A DNA stretch of 64,000 nucleotides from Paraburkholderia unamae (lineage in GTDB: Bacteria > Pseudomonadota > Gammaproteobacteria > Burkholderiales > Burkholderiaceae): the NCBI RefSeq assembly GCF_003268775.1, contig NZ_QLSU01000019.1, forward strand, positions 96,161 through 160,160. The letters run 5' to 3'. Position numbers and translations under genes: made by a program. Of this stretch, positions 8,221 through 17,246 are shown piece by piece. A model generated the notes under the pieces. The model saw only the letters and a program-made list of their open reading frames with translations, had not been told where the DNA came from and ran no database searches. Every line of letters begins with the position of its first letter. Positions within the stretch are counted from its first letter, which is position 1.

Positions 8221-11200
8221 ATGGAAACCGCTGTCACAAAAAAATCAATAACTGACCTTCAGAGTGTCTTTGGTGACGGACCTCTGCGCGCAGTGATCAC
8301 GGAAGCAACCGCATCGAAAGCATTTCAGAGATTCGTCAGCGATAGAGCCCGAAGGAAATTGCTGGAGGAATGCATTGCGCGAAATACTAGCAATAGTCGA
8401 CGTGCGATCAAAAATCTGCCGAAGCCTGTGCCCGTTCTGGCGCAAGATATAAAGAAAATTCCACTCCACCTTCTGCCAGAAGAACTTCTCGAGTTCTCGC
8501 TGCACCATCACTTTACGTCTAACCATCCGGAAATGCTGCGCGATGCGCTGTCACGTGTGGGGCAAGCCAGCGATAAGAACGGCAATGTCAAGAAATTCAC
8601 CGAAATCGACGCGAAATTCAAGACGGCGGCAGCGTTACGGGAACTCGCAGAGAATTTGGCTGCGCGGTACGGTGTCACTCGCGTAGGGCAATATTTTGCC
8701 GCCGCGAGTTTCTGTGATCCGGGCCTCTCGTTTTTTTTCGATGCCATTGCTTATTTGCCAAATATGGGTGCCGTTGCCAATGGGGTTGCCAAACGCGCAA
8801 GCGACCTTTCTATAACGGATGCGCCCGACACAAATGCGGGAAAGGACATATCGCAACAAGAGCCTGAGGACGAGTCGCCAGATTTAACCATGGATCCCCT
8901 GTGGAACGCCTCCATCGGATTATCAAAGCGATTAAATGATCTATCGGGACAATTGGCAAAGGGGGTTGTAAGTGACCCTTCGGAGGCAATCGAAGTTTGG
9001 AAGGGTCTATTCACGGAGGTCGATTCTCTCCGTTCCCTTGAGGGGCTATCGGCCTCGTCGTCCATATTTGAGTTAAGGTCGGCAACTGCAGAGCGCTTGC
9101 GGCGCGATGATCTGCTGCTGCTTCAAAGAGCCTCTTACCTTCGACCCGTTGGCGATAGTGCGGGTACGGTTGAAGCGGTTCGTGAAATTACCCAAATGGC
9201 GTCCATTTTGGGTAATCAGTTGGCGACTCAAGAGGTTGAGAAAGTCGACTATGAGTTAGTTCGCATCCTCCGGAGAATAGTCGCGTTCATAGAAGATCGG
9301 CAGACGTCCGGATTGAGCCAAAATTTAGCCGAGGTGTCTGACCTTCAGGCGACTATCGCGACTGCTTTCGGCACTCTGCCGGCCTTGGCAGTAGTTACGG
9401 GCCATGTGACCATTGGTGCTCCGGATGAAAAGGAACAAATCGCCAATGTTGAAAACATTGGCGACGGTGTACCGATGGACAGAGTCGGCGCGGACGATAG
9501 CGGTGACGAGACTACAACCGAAAGCGCTGAGATCGTTGCGCTCGACGGTTCGGAAATGGAAGGCGAATCGTCCACTGCTTGCAACGAGAGTCTCACGTCA
9601 GAGTTCGAGCAGCAGAAGGCGGACGCAGCCGCGGTCGATATCACGGCGTCGCTCGATGCTGACTTAAAGAGCGGTCAGTCAACTGAAAATGGCATCGATG
9701 ATGCGCAGTTGAAGGTTTCGGTGCCATCCGGGCACGAAAATTCCGGAAATTCAGTTCGCGAAATTGAACTCTCGAGCGATTGTGTTGGGTATTCAGACTT
9801 CCGGACGGACCATTGGATCAACGCCGATGGCGTTGTAGAACTTGCGCCTTGGGTGAATCGTAGAGCACATGCTCGCGCACTCAACGAGTTCTCGGAACGA
9901 GTGCTTTCTTCGAAGTCGCTAGCTACAGCGTATATCTCTCAACTTGCGGTTGAGATGCTGAGCGAGACTCCGACGATTCCGTCGCAGCTCATCTCCGACG
10001 TCGCGGACATACTAAGCGGGGATCCGGTTCAAGAATGTCAAGTTAGTCGGCTGGCGATGCTCAACGGAGACGTCGTTCAATTTCACCGATCGACTCGCAA
10101 GCTAGCGCTGACGGTTGAGGCATTGTTGCCGGCCAACGACATTTGGGCATATAGGGAAAATATTCCGACTGTGCTGCATGCAGCACAGTTTTCGCACCCC
10201 CTAATTACGCGGATAATCTCTGCACTAGTTAACGACGCGGTTGAGGGTTCTGGAACGCGCGCCCTTGCACGGCGTCAGATCAGTGCAGCGTCGCGGGCTT
10301 CAGGACGCACTCACAACTCAGCCGCACAATTCGTCGCCGAATTGAAGGACTCTCTCGAATCGTTGGGGACTGTAGCCCGTCGTTTGCGAGCGGAGCACTG
10401 CCGAGAGGCTTGGCGCGCATTTCTCCGGTCTGGTGTCGAATCGTCGATTAGAGCGATTATCAAGACGCCGAGTGATGCCTTGCGCCCCGGTCCTATCGCG
10501 TTGGCCGAGCAACAACTGCGTCAATCCGCGCTACAGAGTTTTGACGACGCCGGTGCAAAATTCGAGGATCGCACTCGAATGGACCGTGCCGTTCAACAAG
10601 TCCAGCAGAAGCTTGCGGCGTTGAGGCAGTTTCTAGAGGATCTACATGCAAGCGACGGTAGTTCGGAAGCTCTTTCTCGTTTTGATTTCCCATCATTAGA
10701 TGAAATCAAAAAGCTAGCTAGTTTTGAATTTTCCGATCCAATTGAAGCTCTATGTAGAGATTTGCTCTTTAGCCTCTCTCCGCGCACTCAGCGTGTAGAT
10801 CCAATGCTTCTCCGAGAAACCGATCTCATGCGATGGCCAGCACTCGCGCTACATCTTGGCCTCGATGAGCCGGTTAGTATCCAAGACTTCGAGTTTGACG
10901 CTCGCAAAGTTGGTTCACCAGTTGAAGCCTCTGCGGTGTTGCTAACGCCGCCCTTTGAGACGACGGATGGGAGCGACGTCGCACAGACGATCAAGGAGCA
11001 TATCTTCGCCGTGCGTCGTCTGGATGTAATGAGCATGTATCTCGCAGAGCAATCTTTGAATTCAGCCGAACGCAGCCGTTTGCAGCGACAGCTGAGAGCA
11101 GAGGGTGTAGATCGCGCCGACGACGCGTTCAGACGACTGAATGAGGCTTGGTTTCAGTGTGAGTCGGTTGGCGCTCCGATTGCGAACAAGATGAGCTCGC

Positions 11201-14200
11201 GTATTGGCGAGGCTCGTGCCATGCTAGATCAAGCAGAAGATGCGACATTCTCGGAAGCTTTGATGTTGACGGCTTGGGTCGAACACCTGCGCGAAATTTC
11301 TGAGCGACAAACTCGTCTTTGCGCCGATGCAATTCGCGCAAAGGTTGCTCAGAGAAATCCGGAGTTGCTCGAATACATCGACGGGGCCATTGCGGAGCGC
11401 CGGTATTGGGAGCTTCCGCTTGCTCTGGACGGCATTCCGTCCTCTTTAAGACAACAGTATTCGACACACTCGTCGCGGTGGACGCCGTGGCGTGAGCGTG
11501 GAGAAGGTGCGAATGTCCGTGTCAGGGAGCAACTGCGCGCATTGATCGATCAAGTTGATGAAGCGCCAGCGAAATTCTTGGATGCATGGTTGAGTGACGC
11601 GGATGCTGAGGAGTCGAGAAGACAACTACGTCGCATGTTCTTTGATTTCGCGTCTGGAGATATGTCACCGCTTGCCAAGCCACTCAGGCGCAGCAGAAAA
11701 GACGCTCCGTTCGATCGGGAGATCAAGCAGAAGCGAATTGTGATTGATTGCCGTAGCGTGCTCCTTATGCTAGAGGAGCAAGGGACGAATCCATCATTCG
11801 TTCCACAATTCCACAGCTTCACGTCAATTGTAATACTATCCGCACCCAAGGCCACTGCTGTTACCTCGACGAATGCTGCTGTTCTTGCTCGTTGGATAAA
11901 TTCTGAGGTTCACGGGGAAACGCAAGCGAGCTCGTCGAGCGTGATAGCGCTTGTTCTGGCTCCTGGAATCTCTACGGCGATGCGGAATCAAATAATGGAC
12001 GAATTCCAGCGAAGGCAAAATGCTTTTGTTGGCATCATTGTGGATGACTTTGATGTTATGCGAATGTTTGGCGAGCAAGACGCTCCGCCTGCGGATATTC
12101 GACCGCTGCTCGAAATCGTAGTGGAACAGTTTTCTCTAAGTAACGCGAAATCAAGTCCATATTCTAGCCAAGACGGCCAACACATTCGAAGAGAAATGTA
12201 TGTGGGGCGCGCCGGTGACGCGGAGGCGCTCGCGTTGTCGAGTCGGTATACGCGAGTCTTTTCCGGGCGAAAGCTTGGAAAATCGGCCTTCTTGAAAAGT
12301 GTTGCGGATAAGTACGACGGTGGAGTGCTCCCTTCGGGAAATAGGTTATCAGTGTTATTTGTTTCAATCGCTGGTGGTGACAGTGATAGCTACATTTGCG
12401 ACAGAATTACGAAGGAACTTTCGGTCAGATTTAACGTTGGTCCGTTGAATTTTAATGGTCGAAAAAGCGTAGCAGATCGATTAATCGGTTTGATCGAGTA
12501 TATTATCCAAAATAATACAAAAGTTAATATCCTCCTGCTGCTCGACGAGGCCGACGCATTCGTCGAAGAGCAGCTTAGACAATATGATCGAGAGCGTGAG
12601 AAGTGTCTCAGCTTTCGGTTGATGAAGGAAGTGACGCAGCACGTTGATGCAGCTGAATTGCCGCGAGTTCGTGTAGTTCTATCTGGATACCGCGTAACAA
12701 ACACGCGTGATGGCGCTTGGGCAAATGCAGGCGAGGTGCTCATACTGCCACCTCTCGCGCAAGAGGAAGCAAGCAAGTTGATCGTCACTCCACTGGCCCG
12801 GCTCGGGATTGATGCGCACGCGCAGGCAGACTTCATCGCACGCCGTTGCGGTAATCAGCCCGCGATCATCAACAAGCTGGGCGACACGTTGTTGAAGAAC
12901 CTGCGCGATAGTTCGCCAAATCTCCGGAAAGAGGTCTTGCGTTTGGCAAACGCACACGTGGTCACAGCATTTAACGACCCAAGCATCGCTGACGAAGTTC
13001 GAACGGTGATGTTCAATAATTTCCAGGGCAATCCTGTTGGGCAAATTGTATTTGCTGCAATGCTGTTGGCGTTTTCGAAATTGGCGCCCGGGTTTGAGTT
13101 GCCGGATGCAGAGGACGCTGTGCTGACGCAGATCAAGGCTATCGATGCCGATCTTGGTTGGTTAGAGCAACGCGATCCATCAATGACTGGTGAGATTGAG
13201 CGTCAACTCAACGATTTCCAAGATCGCAAGCTTGTCCGTCGTAGCGAGACACGGGGAAGTGTCTTATACAGATTGCAGGTCTCCCATAGTCTGCCTATCC
13301 TGCTCGCTGGCGACCTTCCGGGACAAATTAAGAGGGCGATCCACACGCTACGGGGAGTCCATGGATATGCGATTCAGCCCATTCGTGGTGTACTCAGTGA
13401 CGCGCAAATCGACGCGATAAAGAGCGCCAGTAGCACGGCAGGGAGTCCGCCGCTCATCGTTGTTACTGGAAGCTGGGTGTCTGCATTGAACGACCCACGC
13501 GTTGGAGTTGCGGATCGAATTGGTATCTCTCCAAGTGATACACATGATGGAAGCAGTGCGGTGAAATATGGGACCGTAAAGGCTGTTCTAAACGCAAGTG
13601 CGGCATTTGTCGAGTCTGTTGTTGGGCGTCGTGAGCAGGTTGTCCTCGTTACGGGAGGCATCGATGTCGCCCGCCGAGTGATGTTGAACAGATGGGATCA
13701 GAGCGGAACAATTTGTTGGCAATCTCTCTCTAGGGTGTCCGCTTTTGGCGTTAGGTGGTGGTTCGAACGTGTGCGCTCTTACAATTTTTCCGCATCAGAC
13801 GGGATAGAGAGAATAATATCGATGACCGGTTGTATTCCGGTCCTTCTGCAGATCGTCGACAGAGTAATGATCGATAGTCTTAGGGAGGAGGCTGATGTAT
13901 CGAATGTGCAATTTTCCGCGATAGAGGAGAAGATAGTTTCAGAGATTTCTCAATCTGCACATCTTCTCGTCTCGGGTCCTATGGACGTGAGATTGGAGAA
14001 GCGAGAGATTGAAGTATTAAAAATGCTTTGTGAGATGGCGAGGGAACTGGGAAGAATTTCCTTGGATGATGAATTCAACGAGGAATACTGGGTGCTCGCA
14101 ATGGACGGGAAACGTCCTGATTTCTCGCCACCGCGTCCGAGCGATTCAGCTGTCGTTGAACTGCTGATAAAAATCGGCTTGATCAAAAGCGAGGGTGGTT

Positions 14201-14259
14201 TCCTTGTCTATCGCGCGAACTCGCCAGATCCAATTTTTGCAATCGCCGACGATCTATGA
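8221..14259 (+). CDS. Giant STAND-like P-loop NTPase, candidate defence sensor
   Basis: A protein of 2012 residues of unknown function. Residues 1-400 are mostly helical, about 400-540 form an acidic low-complexity linker, and 550-1250 are again helix-rich. A nucleotide-binding module follows: an entry MYVGRAGDAEAL strand, a variant Walker A SGRKLGKS at 1348-1355 (serine where glycine is usual), and Walker B LLLLDEADAF around 1438-1447. After it come a VVLSGYR sensor-like strand, a winged-helix-like segment near 1660-1690 (DFQDRKLVRRSETRGSVLYRL) and a second possible winged helix at the C-terminus. The layout resembles STAND/AAA signalling ATPases used in antiphage defence, where the long flanks sense or effect. 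Its stop overlaps the next ATG by four bases (ATGA), so the two products are coupled. The GC content is visibly lower than in the sulfur operon. Confidence 0.75.
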   Translation: METAVTKKSITDLQSVFGDGPLRAVITEATASKAFQRFVSDRARRKLLEECIARNTSNSRRAIKNLPKPVPVLAQDIKKIPLHLLPEELLEFSLHHHFTSNHPEMLRDALSRVGQASDKNGNVKKFTEIDAKFKTAAALRELAENLAARYGVTRVGQYFAAASFCDPGLSFFFDAIAYLPNMGAVANGVAKRASDLSITDAPDTNAGKDISQQEPEDESPDLTMDPLWNASIGLSKRLNDLSGQLAKGVVSDPSEAIEVWKGLFTEVDSLRSLEGLSASSSIFELRSATAERLRRDDLLLLQRASYLRPVGDSAGTVEAVREITQMASILGNQLATQEVEKVDYELVRILRRIVAFIEDRQTSGLSQNLAEVSDLQATIATAFGTLPALAVVTGHVTIGAPDEKEQIANVENIGDGVPMDRVGADDSGDETTTESAEIVALDGSEMEGESSTACNESLTSEFEQQKADAAAVDITASLDADLKSGQSTENGIDDAQLKVSVPSGHENSGNSVREIELSSDCVGYSDFRTDHWINADGVVELAPWVNRRAHARALNEFSERVLSSKSLATAYISQLAVEMLSETPTIPSQLISDVADILSGDPVQECQVSRLAMLNGDVVQFHRSTRKLALTVEALLPANDIWAYRENIPTVLHAAQFSHPLITRIISALVNDAVEGSGTRALARRQISAASRASGRTHNSAAQFVAELKDSLESLGTVARRLRAEHCREAWRAFLRSGVESSIRAIIKTPSDALRPGPIALAEQQLRQSALQSFDDAGAKFEDRTRMDRAVQQVQQKLAALRQFLEDLHASDGSSEALSRFDFPSLDEIKKLASFEFSDPIEALCRDLLFSLSPRTQRVDPMLLRETDLMRWPALALHLGLDEPVSIQDFEFDARKVGSPVEASAVLLTPPFETTDGSDVAQTIKEHIFAVRRLDVMSMYLAEQSLNSAERSRLQRQLRAEGVDRADDAFRRLNEAWFQCESVGAPIANKMSSRIGEARAMLDQAEDATFSEALMLTAWVEHLREISERQTRLCADAIRAKVAQRNPELLEYIDGAIAERRYWELPLALDGIPSSLRQQYSTHSSRWTPWRERGEGANVRVREQLRALIDQVDEAPAKFLDAWLSDADAEESRRQLRRMFFDFASGDMSPLAKPLRRSRKDAPFDREIKQKRIVIDCRSVLLMLEEQGTNPSFVPQFHSFTSIVILSAPKATAVTSTNAAVLARWINSEVHGETQASSSSVIALVLAPGISTAMRNQIMDEFQRRQNAFVGIIVDDFDVMRMFGEQDAPPADIRPLLEIVVEQFSLSNAKSSPYSSQDGQHIRREMYVGRAGDAEALALSSRYTRVFSGRKLGKSAFLKSVADKYDGGVLPSGNRLSVLFVSIAGGDSDSYICDRITKELSVRFNVGPLNFNGRKSVADRLIGLIEYIIQNNTKVNILLLLDEADAFVEEQLRQYDREREKCLSFRLMKEVTQHVDAAELPRVRVVLSGYRVTNTRDGAWANAGEVLILPPLAQEEASKLIVTPLARLGIDAHAQADFIARRCGNQPAIINKLGDTLLKNLRDSSPNLRKEVLRLANAHVVTAFNDPSIADEVRTVMFNNFQGNPVGQIVFAAMLLAFSKLAPGFELPDAEDAVLTQIKAIDADLGWLEQRDPSMTGEIERQLNDFQDRKLVRRSETRGSVLYRLQVSHSLPILLAGDLPGQIKRAIHTLRGVHGYAIQPIRGVLSDAQIDAIKSASSTAGSPPLIVVTGSWVSALNDPRVGVADRIGISPSDTHDGSSAVKYGTVKAVLNASAAFVESVVGRREQVVLVTGGIDVARRVMLNRWDQSGTICWQSLSRVSAFGVRWWFERVRSYNFSASDGIERIISMTGCIPVLLQIVDRVMIDSLREEADVSNVQFSAIEEKIVSEISQSAHLLVSGPMDVRLEKREIEVLKMLCEMARELGRISLDDEFNEEYWVLAMDGKRPDFSPPRPSDSAVVELLIKIGLIKSEGGFLVYRANSPDPIFAIADDL

Positions 14260-15602
14260 CGATCCGGGCAAAATCGATCATTCTGGGGAGGTCATTAACT
14301 TGGGCCTTTCCCGGAGAAGGGGACTTGCATCGTTGGGCAAGTGAGACTCCGTGGAACAGCCGCGGCGGTATGATTGTGATTGCGGTTCGAGGGAAGGCAG
14401 ACGTTAAGTCTGTTTTCACTTCGATAGAAGAAGAAGTACTGCGATATTCTCAAGGGCAACCAATAACCTGCGTCAAAATAAGCCTCTCCGAAGAATCACT
14501 TTCCCTCAAGGAATTTATCGGGGAACGTATAGGGTGGAAGGAGGAGAAAGGGTCGCACAGTTTTCGGGAAAGAGTTCGGATTCATCATGTCGACCTCGGT
14601 GCAAGCATTTACTTTGTTGAAACGGATAGTACCGAGGATATCAGTGAAGCAGAGAATTGGATCGATCTTTTTTCGAAAGCAGGTGGCTCGACGCCCGTCT
14701 GCTTCGTCATTGTGTGCACCGAGGCGGTCGCGCAAGGTGCGGAACGTATCGTTAGTTTTACATCGGGCGGATTGGCCGAGCGATTGTTGTCGACTGCCGA
14801 CGATCGCGACGAGCAGCATTTCTGGAACGAGTATGTAGTTCAGCGACTTGTTTGGGAGTCGGGTGGCTCACCGGGAATATTTGAGGTCATGGAGCGAACC
14901 TTCGTCGATCTTCGTGATTTAAACAGGAACGAAGCAACGCTTGAACGGGCTTTGGCCGCGGCATCGCGCAATTTGCATTCACAGCACCAGAGTTCTGTGG
15001 CGAATCTAATCGATAATTTCTCGAGCATTAATGGCAGAGGGCGCGGCGACAGGGATTCCTTAGTAGCCAGAGACTTAGAGTTACAGGGTATGCTATGGCG
15101 TCCCCGTGAGGTTGCTGGCTGGATACTTCCCGGTTGGGTCGCGAGGTCAATCGCTCCACAAAAGGCATTGACAGATCCGTGGCTACTTAGGCGAAGTCTT
15201 AGCTGTGCGTCGCTTGCCGGTGAGATTGTTGCACTATGCACTGGTTTGGAGCTTAAGATTCGCCAACAGTATCTTAGGAATATGGAAATATCCTATGTGC
15301 CGAAGGATGCAGAAGAAAAATTAAATGAATGGGTCGCGGGAAGGGGAGACGAATTTGTTAGATATTCATCGATCATTTCCCTGAGGTGCGGTGAAAATGC
15401 AGGCGGATGGAATGACGCATGGGCTTTCGCTGACCTTGGCGAACTAGAATACGCGCTTCAGAGATCGACCTCCGCTAAATTGAGCGCGCCAGTTTTGAGG
15501 GCTCTAAATACTTTGCGGCGTGTTCGAAATTCGATTGCTCATGGTCACCCTGTGTGCTGGAATCATGTGCGCGAGCTTCGTTCGATTACCGACATGGTTT
15601 GA
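14256..15602 (+). CDS. Partner of the giant NTPase with C-terminal HEPN-like motif
   Basis: A protein of 448 residues not recognised as a whole. Its C-terminal 140 residues look like a HEPN fold: a long helix LAGEIVALCTGLELKIRQQYL, then VLRALNTLRRVRNSIAHGH, in which R424-N-S-I-A-H429 matches the R-x4-H catalytic signature of HEPN ribonucleases. The N-terminal 200 residues alternate strands and helices without a motif I can name. It overlaps the upstream NTPase gene by ATGA, so it is probably made in fixed ratio with it. A sensor ATPase with a HEPN RNase effector is a common defence arrangement; that role here is inference. HEPN domains can also be inactive scaffolds. Confidence 0.7.
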   Translation: MTIRAKSIILGRSLTWAFPGEGDLHRWASETPWNSRGGMIVIAVRGKADVKSVFTSIEEEVLRYSQGQPITCVKISLSEESLSLKEFIGERIGWKEEKGSHSFRERVRIHHVDLGASIYFVETDSTEDISEAENWIDLFSKAGGSTPVCFVIVCTEAVAQGAERIVSFTSGGLAERLLSTADDRDEQHFWNEYVVQRLVWESGGSPGIFEVMERTFVDLRDLNRNEATLERALAAASRNLHSQHQSSVANLIDNFSSINGRGRGDRDSLVARDLELQGMLWRPREVAGWILPGWVARSIAPQKALTDPWLLRRSLSCASLAGEIVALCTGLELKIRQQYLRNMEISYVPKDAEEKLNEWVAGRGDEFVRYSSIISLRCGENAGGWNDAWAFADLGELEYALQRSTSAKLSAPVLRALNTLRRVRNSIAHGHPVCWNHVRELRSITDMV

Positions 15603-15707
15603 GAGGGCACGTATCGAACGTGAAGAGAGTTTCTTGAGTGTGCGGGTTCTTATGCAACCCAGATGTGGTCAACGACGATCAATTGATGTTCGTTGATTCT
15701 GTATGAA

Positions 15708-15740
15708 GACACTGCATCTCGATGGGAGCGATGCAGTGTC
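15708..15740. other. Perfect 11-bp inverted repeat
   Basis: GACACTGCATC at 15708-15718 is repeated inverted as GATGCAGTGTC at 15730-15740, with an 11-base loop. It lies in the 300-base gap between the HEPN gene and the convergent regulator gene. No T-run follows on either strand, so it is not a standard intrinsic terminator. It could be a protein site, a mobile-element trace or an RNA hairpin protecting transcript ends. The gap holds no other gene I would support. Confidence 0.5.
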
Positions 15741-15903
15741 GACCCGGAAGGGGCATATGAGCGCACCGCCGCGTGCGACGGCTGCTATCGTCGAGGTTGC
15801 GGCCTTAGGGGCTGTCGCCAGCGGTATCAAGCTCGCGTGCGGTGGTATTGCTCAGTATTCACAAACCCTGAGTTTACATTACGCAGTTTTGTCCTTCGAA
15901 AAA

Positions 15904-16899
15904 CTACGCTTGTCCAGGGGTAGGTAAGAGCGCCTTGATTTCATCGAGGTTGGCAATGACCAACTGTCGTTCACCGTCTCGCGGTACACCATTTGGCTCA
16001 AAGTTGAGCGAGCGTAGTGTGTAAAACAGCATGGCCTGGCGACAGATAATTTTTGTTGTGCCGTCCGTCATGCCGTAGTCGACCTCGACACCTTTGCGCT
16101 GCGCCTGAGTTAGCGCGGAGTTTGGCTTGAGCACCAGATCGACGTTGGTGTTCCACTCGATGTCGTCCACTGGGTCGATGGATGACGGTTTGGAATGCCC
16201 AGCCGACAAAATCCGCCCAAATACAAAGTCTCTAAAACCGCTACGCAGATGACAGTACGCGCGAACATGCCATCGTGTGCCATCGTATGCGAACGAGTGA
16301 GGGCTGATATAGCGCAATTGTTCCTCGTCGCGCGCAATCGACTGGTAACGGATTTCTAGCATGCATCGTTCGGCGATGGCGCGGAGCATTAGCGATAACG
16401 TGTTAGCTTCGATGGTCCGCGACGGTAAAGGTACCGATGCAACAGGAGGGCGCAGGGACATAAATGTTTGTTCGTCAGCCAGAATCTTTCGCTCGAGGGC
16501 TAACAATTGCGAAAGGTATTGCCTCGCACCGGTTATGGAGAAGGCTGGGGAGAACTCAGTCGTGGCGACATAAGTGCGCGAGCTCGCATCGTATTCAAGG
16601 TTAGTTGGGGCCATATCGATGTAGCGCGATATGTCGGCTGAGGCTTGCGGTACGGAGATTTTAAAAAATTCGGTTAAGTCGCGTCGATTGATCCGTCGCT
16701 CCCACTGGAGTCGGAAGTCGATGAAGTGCAGTCGACGTTCTTGGCCCCATCGGACTGCGCTGGCCGCGCCGCCACGCGTGCTTTCGCGCGGGTTCTCGGT
16801 TGCGTGCGCCGCGAGGAAGTCGCGCTCCGGCTCCTGCTTCCTATCGGGCTGGTGGGGCGCGATCCGGGCCTGGCGCGGAAGTTTTCTTTGGTTCGACAT
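15904..16899 (-). CDS. WYL-domain transcriptional regulator, BrxR/CapW-like
   Basis: A 331-residue protein with an N-terminal winged-helix region (INRRDLTEFFKISVPQASADISRYI), a central WYL domain (LEIRYQS near the middle, then SPHSFAYDGTRWHVRAYCHLRSGFRDFVFGRI) and a C-terminal WCX-like segment. Proteins of this build (BrxR, CapW) repress BREX, CBASS and other defence operons and release DNA on a ligand signal. I chose the ATG at 16899 because the preceding in-frame residues are atypical and cover the likely promoter. The gene is divergent from the metallo-beta-lactamase gene, with two copies of a CGTATAGT motif between them. Control of one or both flanking gene pairs is inferred. Confidence 0.85.
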   Translation of the reverse strand: MSNQRKLPRQARIAPHQPDRKQEPERDFLAAHATENPRESTRGGAASAVRWGQERRLHFIDFRLQWERRINRRDLTEFFKISVPQASADISRYIDMAPTNLEYDASSRTYVATTEFSPAFSITGARQYLSQLLALERKILADEQTFMSLRPPVASVPLPSRTIEANTLSLMLRAIAERCMLEIRYQSIARDEEQLRYISPHSFAYDGTRWHVRAYCHLRSGFRDFVFGRILSAGHSKPSSIDPVDDIEWNTNVDLVLKPNSALTQAQRKGVEVDYGMTDGTTKIICRQAMLFYTLRSLNFEPNGVPRDGERQLVIANLDEIKALLPTPGQA

Positions 16900-16903
16900 T
16901 GTC

Positions 16904-16945
16904 CGTATAGTTAGTTGACGGATGAAAAAAGTGTACGTATAGTAA
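16904..16945. promoter_or_regulatory. Candidate operator: two direct CGTATAGT repeats
   Basis: CGTATAGTTA at 16904-16913 and CGTATAGTAA at 16936-16945 are 32 bp apart, about three helical turns, immediately upstream of the WYL regulator start. BrxR/CapW proteins bind as dimers at their own promoters, so this is a plausible autoregulatory site. The rest of 16946-17246 holds no convincing gene; one short plus-strand frame begins only at TTG and has no ribosome site. Confidence 0.4.
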
Positions 16946-17246
16946 CTGTACTGGCTAACGAGACCCACCGCAAGGTCTGGTTTGCGAGTTTGCACCTACC
17001 GCGGGGCGTCAACGCAGTAGTCGCGGACCATCTATGGATTGCCAAAGTCATGACCAGGTTTTTTGGGGACGACTTTAAGGCGGTCTCTCGTCGGATGGTG
17101 AAAGGAATGTATCAGCGGGCCAGGTGCAGAGAACGCGTTGAGCGTGGCGCACGAAAATTAGTTTCGTCTGAATTTATGATCAGGACTGCTAATTGGAAGA
17201 TTGTTTAGTATTTCTTATATTCGATAACTAAATAGAAGAGGAAATA

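Noticed and set aside
16915..17208. Plus-strand frame of 97 residues between the WYL and metallo-beta-lactamase genes
   Set aside because: It starts only at TTG, has no ribosome site and covers the candidate operator.
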